Shown in pieces: positions 11,603-21,080 of a DNA stretch of 64,000 nt. The DNA lies in assembly GCA_008931825.1 (NCBI GenBank), contig QXVZ01026856.1, forward strand, positions 17,776-81,775, given 5' to 3'. Within the stretch, counting starts at the first letter, position 1. Every line of letters begins with the position of its first letter. A model generated the notes under the pieces. The model was given only the letters and a program-made list of their open reading frames with translations, was not told where the DNA came from and did not search any database. Source of the DNA: Phallusia fumigata. Lineage: Eukaryota > Chordata > Ascidiacea > Phlebobranchia > Ascidiidae. A program made the translations under genes and the position numbers.

Positions 11603-14600
11603 CGTGCCCGGGAATGTATTCAGTTGAAACAGAATCTGCAAGTTCAATTCATACAACTTTTAATGCATATTGTGTATAAATAGCCAACAGTTCCTTTTAA
11701 AAGGAAATATACATTTCTACTTTAAAAAAATAAGCATACCAAGGAAAGATGATTTGAGCGATATCATTTTGTATTTGACCAACCTGAATGCAAATCAATC
11801 GTCTCGGCTTTTTCTTCCGTCACGATATCTTGATTTAAGTTTTCCCTAAATTTCAGACATAAAACAGCGAGGATAACCCAACAGCAACGAAATGAGATTA
11901 AAATATCCAAACAATTAATCTCCCTAAAACATCAGCAATCACAAGCACTCAACTTGTGACATGCGGTTCAATACAAACTCGACGCCTTTATACCATCAAT
12001 TGAAAATGTAAACATAAAGTATTGACTGCCATAAACTCTTTCCAAGACCTGGACCGATCAATACTCTTGCTATAAAGATTAAATTCTAATCGTACGTGCT
12101 ACAGGTAGTCGTAAGTAGGATTAGGATACTGTAGTCTAAACCAACAATATTCTTTTAAATGTGGGTCAGTTGGCAACGATCAAACTTCGGCATTATCAAA
12201 AGCACGTTTCACAAAACATGGCTCGAAAAACTATGCGTAGCTATGTTCATGATAAGGCGTAAACACGACAAAAGCGACTTGCTATATTTGAGGCAAAGAC
12301 TTGATTGTGCTAACGCCAGTATACCATTTTTTTGTTTACTGTCTGGGAGGCAGTACCCTTTTCATCAGAAGACGTGCAAATTTGCAGTTTTATGCTTGCA
12401 ATAAAAAGCTAATCATACACTCCAAAAAGCTTCACTTTCGATTTTCGGTTCCAAGTTTTAGAATTAGTGAAACACAGAATCAAAAGTGCTACTCAAATAA
12501 CATAAATCTACTCTTGCAATCATACAACACATGCTCAATGAAAAACCAATTTTGTTCGTTAAAAGCTGCCTAAACTATATCAATACAATCGTTTTCTTGT
12601 AGTAGATTGACACCTAACAGTGCTAAATGATTTATAAGAAGGCAAAGTTTACCCTGGTCCGCTTTCTACAGCTTGCTTTAGGACAAACCCCCTACTAAAA
12701 GTTTACCACAATCCGAACATTACAGAGTAAATGTGCTATATTCCAAACACACTGTACAGCGCCGGCACAACCATGTAACAATGCCTTCCTTTTCTGACGC
12801 GTAGATCCTTTGGCTGACAATGGCCCTTTTACCCCCAGTAAAAGATGGTTTATTCTTGGCCAGCCTAAGCCATTTTTACACTGTCTCAACGGCGGCGCAC
12901 ACTGGCTATTTCGGCTCAGCGACGGTGAAATAAATAGCGCATATGGAACGCTGCTTCCTACTGTAGAGGTATTATGACCCCTATCGATCCGTCTATAATA
13001 CTGCTGATAGCGACGCGGTTTCCAATTTTTTGCTACTGCAAAGTGGCAGTATTAAAAATACGATTTAAAAACGCCAATTTTGGGGAAACTGACAGCAACC
13101 GTTTTTGCTTCCGATCCTGTTTAGGGGGATATGCAGTTTACATAAGTTATGTCATGATCACCAAAAAGTTTTTGTTATCTCTGTGCGGCAATTGCACGGT
13201 TACAACTGGCAGATACAGTGTGTTGATTTAGCTGAAAACTGTCAGATATACCTTGTTCTTGAAGTATGTTCCTTGCCACAAGTTTCAAGAGTAATCCTGA
13301 AATTAAAAAAAACAATTGAGTATTAATTATTCAAGGCGGAATTTTTGGATATCAACAAACTTGGATTGAGTCATTTAAAGAGACCAACTAAACATTAGTG
13401 AAGAGGTGAAAATGACCAGCAAAACCTTTGTACAACACATTATGTTATTACAGAAAGTCGTAATGCTCACCGAACCTAAATACAACTTGGGGTTTATAAA
13501 ACGAACAAATAATCAATGATAAACAAGAAACAGGAAATTAAACTCTAAACCGAACCTTTGTGGTGCCTATGATGATGTTGGAGTTTATTTCATAACGAGT
13601 GCTAAAGAAATATAAAAACAGCACCAAAATGTACATCATGAGCCTGGGTTCCAGCATAAAAGGAAATTATCCAAAATTTATTAAACCCATACAATGAGAA
13701 TCGATCGCGGTTTCTTCAGGGGCCGAACACAGGAATACTGTCAACAGGTTTTGCTAGTCGGGAGTATTAAGCACGCTGTGTAGGGATCGGTATCGACCAG
13801 GTAGCTAATATCGATTTGGATGATTAATTGTTGTCATAATTTATCGTTTCAACGCATTAAAATAGAAGCCCCATAGCGTATGCTGGAAACATGTCTATGA
13901 TTAGACTAAAAGGCAATAGCAAGAATAAATAATTATGATTTTGTCAAATGTAGCAACAAAACAATCGTATCAAAACCACAGAATTTGTTATTTTACTCAT
14001 ACGTATTCACTTGTGGACACAAACAATGACTTAGGTTCTGGCCAAAAAATGTAATAGAATCGACCTCGAGCCAATGGTAACGAGTCCAATAATATTTCAC
14101 ACAAATTGAGGCCAAAAAATACTTTATTTGACTTGTGTCAGCGATTCAATTATTTTGAACAAAGCAGTTTCATTTTAAATCTGCTTTTCGATCTATTTAG
14201 CCTAAATATCACCAAAACCTGAAAGAACTGGATAGCTTAAGTCACGCAGGCATAGAACATTACAGTTAATGAAACATTTTTAATCAAATTTCGTGTTCTT
14301 TTCAAACATGATTTCAGACCTTATCAAGTTTGCTATGTTTGGTTAGTCCTGACATTTGTTGTAATTGTCAGCAGAACGGCAATATGATTGCACGGCTCTA
14401 GGGGAATGCGCGATGAATAATTGAGTAGCACCAAACGTAATTGCATATCGATAAGATTTTGCCAAATGACGGTCGTTAATTATACCGTCGAGTTGCAACA
14501 GACTACCATAATTTCATGAAAACCGGCATCGTTGTTAAACTTTATCTGCTATGCCACTTAGCAACATGAAAGGCTCGGATTGTACGATAAGCTTTAAAAC

Positions 14601-17600
14601 ACTTGACCTATATGATTACTTAATTTTTTATAGCAAGGATCGAAGTCACGAACCGATCTGTGTTTGGACGCAGCGCAGAGAGCGCCCCTGCTGTTTCCCA
14701 CAGGAATTGTGATCGAATTTCTGACAACTGCTATCAATTGTTTCCGTAGTGTAGTGGTTATCACGTTCGCCTAACACGCGAAAGGTCCCCGGTTCGAGCC
14801 CGGGCGGAAACATTAAGTTTGTTTTGAACTTTTTGTGAACAAAAGTTTGATTGCAAAATGTAAGGTTTGATTAAAAAAGAAAATACCATCCAAAAGAAGA
14901 TGCAAAAAATGTTGTTTTAAGACAGGACTCATTTATTATTTGCATGTCAAAACCTGTGCGTCTTGAGAAGTAGAACGTGGATAATATTATTTTCACAAAT
15001 GAAACTTTGAATGCAAAACATGTGTTCTAAAATTACATGTTAGACAACGCCGTGCATCAATTTACCGGACAGAAGGCGTTGTCGCATATGCGGTTATTCA
15101 ATGTTCGAAATATTATTCGCGCCCGTTACAACGTAAAACCACAAGCTCGTGATCTCATAGAACCGATGACGTTTAAACAAACCGCAGCGGTATCTTGTTT
15201 CCGTTCATTTCAACATCGGCCGCACGGGAAAACGTGTTCGTAGCATATGTTAGGTTGTTTGTAGACAAACAAAGCCTATTGGGCCGCACTTGTGGTGATA
15301 TTATAGGCGCTAATTTTAATTGGTGATTAGTCATTTGTTAATTCTATGTTTTTGTTGTGTTCCAATTATGGTTACAAAGTTTTGTCGCTGCAATGTATTT
15401 GCATTAAAATAAACATTGATTACATGAAAAAATTATGCTGGATTAAAAAGGTTTTGCCATACATTTTTAAAAACATAGCCCAACGCACAACTGATTATTT
15501 CCAAAAGTCTGCAGACCTATTGTACAGCGAAAATGTGGTAAGTCTAAATACGTATGAAATAAAGTCAAAAAAATCAGCTTAGGTTTTCCGACCTGTCTTC
15601 CACAAACACGTTATCCACCAGCTCACCCACTGAAGTGGGTGACGAAACAACACCCTGACGCCGAATCAAAGGCTTGCTGACGCCATCTTTGTCGATGGAG
15701 ACAACGTATTCGTTTGTTTGCTCCTCCTGTTCAAAAATTACAACATCCGCAACTCGTTCGTGTCTCGAAGGCAGATCTTCGGATGTCATGCGGCTTAAAG
15801 GCGAGGAAACCTTTCGAGCTGACTTTACACGAGTACTGTAGCTCCCTCTAGCGACAGCGTGCTGGCGTTGAAATTTTGGCGACGGGTTATTATTGTTGTT
15901 TGTGGGTTGAGATTCAGAGTATTTTTCAGCCAGTGATCTTCGTCTGCTCATTGCTCTGTGAAAGAGCGCCACATCTTGTAACGGCGAACGACTAGTGTTT
16001 GTAGGTTTGCAAGAGAATGTTTGGGAAGGTTCATCGTTCTTTACAGACATCTCCCAAATGCAGTCAATCACCAGTGTTCTGTCTACAAGTCGGACACACT
16101 CAGAAAACTTTTGTTTTTCTTGCAAGGTACAACGAAGTTCTTGTATTGGATTTTTTCCATTTCGTAAACTTCATTTGCTTTATACAACATCAACTTTATT
16201 CAATTAATCATTTTTACATACTCTTTTAGCACTGTTGTTGAAATCAAGTCCTGTTTATAGCCATAGTAACGAACTACTTTGTTGTTTGTCAGTTGTTTCG
16301 AATTCTCAAAAGCAGGTAAACAAACACCCTAAAATGATTCTAAAAATGGTCTTGATAATTTAACCAGGTTCCACGCAAATTTACGCAAGCAGATAGACTT
16401 GATGCAATCAAACGACTTAGCATAATAACAAAAGTTGACCGGAAAACCCTGCTTTCAGTGTACATTGTAAGTTCAACGTATTGGTTTAAAGCGCATGATG
16501 TATGGTAACGGGAATTATAAGCAACATACACCAGCACTGATGAACCTGCACTTACTAATTATTAAATCAATTACCAAAGAGCGTATCTGATGTAACGAAT
16601 ACTAAACGATACGACAATCTTGCTGTATCCAAAAAACCTGCCTTTCGGATAACGGTCTATATACAACAAACTGTTTGTTTTCTGTTTACGCGTCAAAACA
16701 AAACTAATCAGCTTGTATCCACTGTACAAAAACCGCCTAATGAATTGATGTTTACATCCTCTGCAACACGCACAACCATCTTGTCATGCACTAAACGACA
16801 GCTCTACTGTAAATACAATATTAAGCGGAAGTGTATAGGGACTTTGAATAAAACGCACAACGTCCGGGCATCACGTATCCGCAAGTACACGCTTAGGAGG
16901 AAGCCCGTACAGGTAGTTTATTTGTTGTGTGATAAATTGCTGTCGCTTGTCAGCTGTCACCAATCCACATAAGCACGTTAGATAATACTTTAGTTGAATG
17001 CAAGGTATGGTGCGTATGTTAAATTTACGTGATTACGACCACTGCAATCTGACTCATGTCTAAGGTCTAGCCGGTATGTCGTTAATACAAAGTTGGTTCG
17101 CACCTGTACTTAGTTTGCTGAATCAACTACGATATTTCAATGTTTCACGATATGAATTTGGTAAATGCTGCAGTAAAATAGCACCAAACGTTGACAGTTC
17201 TATATGCTGGATACGTATAAGAAGCGGAACTTAAATCTTATCCAACAACAAAGTCTCTAATTTGCACTGAGTATCTGAGCTAATAATTACTCTATAAACC
17301 ACGTGCATGCTGCCTCGACGTTAGACTGCGTGCAACTCTGCTTTCGTCTCGTTAAGTCAAAACGCGGAGGTATTTGTGACCTACGTTTAGTTTGTGTTGT
17401 GTCATTAGATTGCTGATTTCATCAATTATGCAGATAATAATAGGCCGCGTAAGCATTGACGCAAATAGCAGCTTAATTTGCGCTCGTAAACCCCAAGTTG
17501 GAGGCGGTTAACGGCTTATACTAGCTTCAAAACCGGGCGGGTCGCTTGCAAAATATACGCTTGATGCTCGCATGGCTTTCTATTCTCAAACCAGGTCTCC

Positions 17601-19753
17601 AAGCGTTTTGTAGTTAACCGTAGCAATGTTCTTTTTTAAGGGATTTAAAACAACAAAAGTTTAATAACATTCTGCCCCAAACGTCATAAATTATCACAAA
17701 ATGTGTTAAGCACCAGAGAACCTTGACTTAAATTACGACCTTCCAACTTTAAACCACAGTAAATAACATTTTCCGTAAACACTACTGACAATGTGTATAT
17801 TTAACACCTTGCAAATCAGATAGTCGTCTCCTAATAATCTGTGTTTAAAATGCGTTTAAAATTAACTGCAACCCTTCACAACCATCGCTTCAATAGAGCG
17901 CAACCTACAAAAACTGACCGCTGCCTTCCGATTTAGGAAATATAAATATACGACTGCCTGTGGTAGACAGATGCTGCTTCAAACAAACGCTTTGTTTGCC
18001 AGATAGGTCTTGCTTGACAACAGAATGGCGCATCAAAGTCGGCCGAGGAGGCTAGAATGGCATTTACTTGTTTACCTAATGGGTCAAACGCAAAATCAAC
18101 AGAATACCGCAAAACACAGCCAATAACAGGATATAGTAAAGAAAATTTCTTCCCTTGTGGTAGGTATATTAACTGATTGGAAGTTTTGTGTTCTCTTAAT
18201 TGGTAAATATAGGGCGGCATACGCGCCCACCCCAAATTATATGTCGTTGTTAGTTAAGGAACCGCAGGAAGTAAATGTAACAGATGAATGTTAATCATTG
18301 CTTACTTGCATGTATGGTTTTTGCTCCACGTTTCAAACATCTTTAAAGTCAGGTATAATGTTGGTTCATCGTGATTTGGTTGTAAGGAGCTGATAACTTT
18401 ACGCCAAGTCACAAAGGGATCTTTTGTTTGTTGAAAACCGCTTTTCTCAATAAACTTGTATTCTTTGGCTTCACCGTTTTGGTTCTGAATTTCTAGACAA
18501 AAGAAAATGTGATGACAAACAAAAAGTAGTGTTTCCGCCCGGGCTCGAACCGGGGACCTTTCGCGTGTTAGGCGAACGTGATAACCACTACACTACGGAA
18601 ACGGCGCAGACCGGGGTCGAAAAAGACGTTTAGTATAATCGCACCCACACAAGATTACCTCTCGTGGCACAGCAAAGCGTTGAAAACAACAACATGGTTT
18701 GTACCGAGATCGCCCTAAAAGTTTTTGTTTAGTTGTTTTTAGATGCGACCAGAAACTACGAAGCATATAGGAGTTGAAATACGCTACGAAGCATAAGTCC
18801 AAAAATAGATGTGACCCTTTTATATCACTTAAATATAATATTAGACCTGAATGAGCAAATGCTTTTGCAATATATTATCGTTCAACATCCGTGCTTACAT
18901 TGTGTACAAAACACTTACTCAAGCTTACCTATTATCTGTCTATCGGGGCTAGAAACTAGAACTTTAAGAAATTTAAGGGGCACTAAGCGGCGAAGTTCTA
19001 GTGAAATTCCAGCTGAAACAATTTCATCGCCGCAAACTTGATAAAGACGATGCATGTGACACATCAACAACCAATTTCGTGTCATTGCAATTGTTCGAAT
19101 GTCAGTGATGCCAAAACCTCTAAAAACAAATATTAGAACATTCTAGGGCACAGGTTGGTGCTTAACTCTTTTCTACAAATTTCCAAAAATTATAATTTGC
19201 AACCCAACTTGACAAATACACATGGGATCCCAGTAGAACATGCAACGAATACGTTACATGTGGACGGCAATTTTAAGTTAAATGCGGACCTTAACACTCT
19301 CTTGATTATTGCTGCATACGTGTTTGTGTAGTTAATGACGATTGATGTTATCGGTGACTTTTTAACAGTTGTTCCTCTTTGTTTCATTTATCGCGACAAG
19401 TAACTTTGCGCCGCTTTTCCGAGTCATTCCTACGGTGGCCCACAAGTAGGCAACAGTTCAACAGTGTTTTTGCGTAAGTTTTAATGACATTACACGGCGT
19501 ATCAAATTTTTGTTGTGAAATCCAGGTTTTTCAAATGTGGTATTTTTCAACGCTTAGTACCTGCAGTACAATCCGCAAAATCAAATACTAAGTTTTTTAG
19601 CTTTTTTAGTCACACCTTGCCCACCTGAATAGTACTGAACGTCAGCATAAATCGGTAGTACTTACAAGGTATACCCGCAGTATTCGAGCCATAAGCTATA
19701 CCTGCTGTTACTGCATCCCATTCCCAATAGTCTGTTTCGACTGTGCTTTTCAT
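10532..19753 (-). CDS. Unknown protein, six-exon minus-strand gene (isoform ending in exon F)
   Basis: I recognise no family. Exon chain in transcript order: 19753-19666 (ATG), A 19117-18929, B 18492-18306, D 11845-11784, E 11635-11555, F 10659-10532 (TGA); phases join and total 735 nt (244 aa). First-exon donor is GTAAGT; D uses a weaker GTTGGT. The N-terminal half looks globular: SPDRQII and DPFVTWRKVISSLQPN lie in order, with a hydrophobic LLMCHMHRLYQ helix before them. The C-terminal third is acidic and Ser-rich and probably disordered. Exon B also joins D in phase across a 6.5-kb intron that holds a tRNA gene and a coding-like ORF at 15.6-16.1 kb, so an exon may be missing. Exon E can instead splice to G-H at 8.0-6.2 kb. 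A and B are well supported; the full chain is inference. Confidence 0.5.
11104..11231 (-). CDS. Second copy of terminal exon F, probable assembly duplicate
   Basis: Same acceptor, reading frame and stop as 10532-10659, offset by 572 bases across the N at 11040. It is nearest to exon E, so in the assembly as given it would be the first terminal exon reached. Confidence 0.45.
11990..14739. other. Long intronic/intergenic stretch, no gene supported
   Basis: Within the long intron between exons B and D of the unknown minus-strand gene. ORFs here are short and AT-rich and lack paired splice sites. Nothing else recognised before the tRNA at 14740. Confidence 0.4.
14740..14812 (+). tRNA. tRNA-Val (anticodon AAC)
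   Basis: Full cloverleaf: acceptor GTTTCCG pairs with CGGAAAC, D arm with A-box-like TAGTGTAGTGG, anticodon stem TTCGC/GCGAA around loop CTAACAC with AAC at 14773-14775, and T arm CCCGG/CCGGG with B box GGTTCGAGC. Discriminator is A, there is no intron, and CCA is not encoded, as usual in eukaryotes. A run of T residues follows within about 15 nt (GTTTG, then GTTTTG), suitable for Pol III termination. It reads antisense to the unknown minus-strand gene, inside its long intron. Confidence 0.96.
15574..16102 (-). CDS. Coding-like ORF of unknown gene, probably an exon
   Basis: Open frame of about 175 codons from a TTGTAG acceptor-like site at 16103 to TGA at 15574. It is Ser/Arg-rich (for example MSRRRSLAEKYSES, then SARKVSSPLSRMTSEDLPS), has an N-rich run, and ends in VGELVDNVFVEDR. 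The frame stays open and charged for another 75 nt upstream (including LQEKQKFSECVRLVDRTL, helix-like), so the 5' edge is uncertain. A weak internal donor (AG/GTCGGA) would join exon D at 11845 in phase, placing this between exons B and D of the unknown minus-strand gene. A separate small gene is equally possible. Family not recognised. Confidence 0.4.
16340..18240. other. Non-coding stretch between ORF 15.6 kb and exon B
   Basis: No splice-consistent exon. The open frame at 17933-18235 (minus) lacks flanking splice sites and coding-like composition. Confidence 0.35.
18530..18602 (-). tRNA. tRNA-Val (anticodon AAC), inverted second copy
   Basis: Identical over the mature sequence to the copy at 14740-14812 but on the opposite strand. 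A T5 tract follows on the minus strand (plus-strand AAAAA near 18521-18525), a good Pol III terminator. It lies in the 436-nt intron between exons A and B of the unknown gene, on the same strand, ending 37 nt before the 3' splice site at 18493. Confidence 0.96.
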
Positions 19754-19770
19754 AAAAATGTACTTTAATT

Positions 19771-19963
19771 TAGTAGTTCCCAACCGGGGAGGAATTTCCA
19801 CTTCAGAGTAAAGTTATTCATGATAAGTGTAGTATCTCTTTTGAGGTACACCAGTGGTTCGAAACGTTTTAATAATGCTTTTTATCAATTCTAGTAGGGA
19901 AGGAATGAAAAGTTCCAAAATAAGCAAAGGGGGGATTGCATCAAAAATGGTTGGGAACCAGTG
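19771..19963. mobile_element. hAT-like non-autonomous element (degenerate)
   Basis: Ends TAGTAGTTCCCAACC and, in reverse complement, CACTGGTTCCCAACC match at 12 of 15 positions. An AAAATGGTTGGGAACC tail is typical of many animal hAT MITEs. The flanking 8-mers do not match, so the target-site duplication has decayed or the borders are off. It ends 17 bp upstream of the predicted start codon of the unknown minus-strand gene. Confidence 0.45.
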
Positions 19964-19969
19964 CTGTAA

Positions 19970-21046
19970 GCAATGGTGTATTTACCATTTGCCCGAAAAA
20001 AATTTTTTGGACTGAAAAGTTTTTCGCTCTGATTAAAAAAAGTTGCCGATGTAATAACCAAATGTTTTGGTTTAATATAACGGTTTTTAAAAAAAAATCG
20101 TGGTACATAATGCTAGTTTTAAAATACGGCAGAAAGATTTTTATACCTGTTATTTTTACCTTTTTTCTTCAACGTTAAGTCTATTCAACGAATGCAACTT
20201 GCCCAGGGGTGTAAAATCACCTTCAACCAAAATCTTCCATTTTTTAAACAATGAGTATTGTCCGTAAGTCAATAGTGTCTAAAATTATAATCAACTGTTT
20301 TGGTTGCAAAGGTATGATTCTGTTTGCAAAGAAATTTTACCTGAACCTTATTTTTTCCCACTATGCTGTAACATTTGGACTTGGAGGATTTATTTGAACA
20401 CAATTGATACTCCTTGCAGTGCCTGTTGGTTTTATTGCATAAGATATGGTTGAATTGATGACATATGCTACTGAAATATAATTCTAATTTGTCTAAAGTT
20501 TTTTTGCAAGTTTTTGAAGCCTAAGGGTGCTACTTCCACCTCCCCATGTGTTTAATGCTACTGTCACTTTACTTGACATATTTGGGAGCAAAAAAAACCC
20601 CAAACACTATTTTATACTCTTGAAGACAGATACATACATTGGCCTACCAGGAGTCGTCATATCCGCGGTTTGTCCTTCCAGTAATTTCTGCCCCTTTGTA
20701 GATTTGACAAAATGTGGAACCAGAAGACAAATGGCTGTCCCCCATATCGTTTCTGCTTTGTTTCTTGGTTGATGTTTGCTCAAACAACGTCTAATTTTGA
20801 GACGATCCTTACATGCTTTACCAGAACAACACCATATAGCTAAATTTATTCAGTCAACAGGCAAAGAATCATTAGACTATGTTCTTTATTACATTACTTC
20901 TGTTTAGGTAACTTCATGCTAAACAGTGGCACATGACTCAATTGAATTTACCAAACTGTGTCGTCACAATTAAAGTCCGTTTACGTAATAAATAGAATTA
21001 TTTAAAATAGGTTCAAGAGAACTTTGTGTCTGCGTTAAGAACATTA
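19970..21046. other. Intergenic between divergent genes, nothing recognised
   Basis: Separates the start of the unknown minus-strand gene from the plus-strand gene at 21081. AT-rich with poly-A/T runs. No exon or RNA gene supported. Confidence 0.4.
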
Positions 21047-21057
21047 GTTTTTTTCAG
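21047..21057 (+). promoter_or_regulatory. Unpaired 3' splice acceptor just upstream of a start codon
   Basis: A pyrimidine tract ending in CAG lies 23 nt before the ATG at 21081. In tunicates such acceptors are commonly used for spliced-leader trans-splicing; a cis 5'-UTR intron would look the same. Confidence 0.4.
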
Positions 21058-21080
21058 TCCAACCCCATTTCACTGCAAAA

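Noticed and set aside
17933-18235. 100-codon minus-strand frame
   Set aside because: No flanking acceptor or donor in phase with exons B or D, and the composition looks random.
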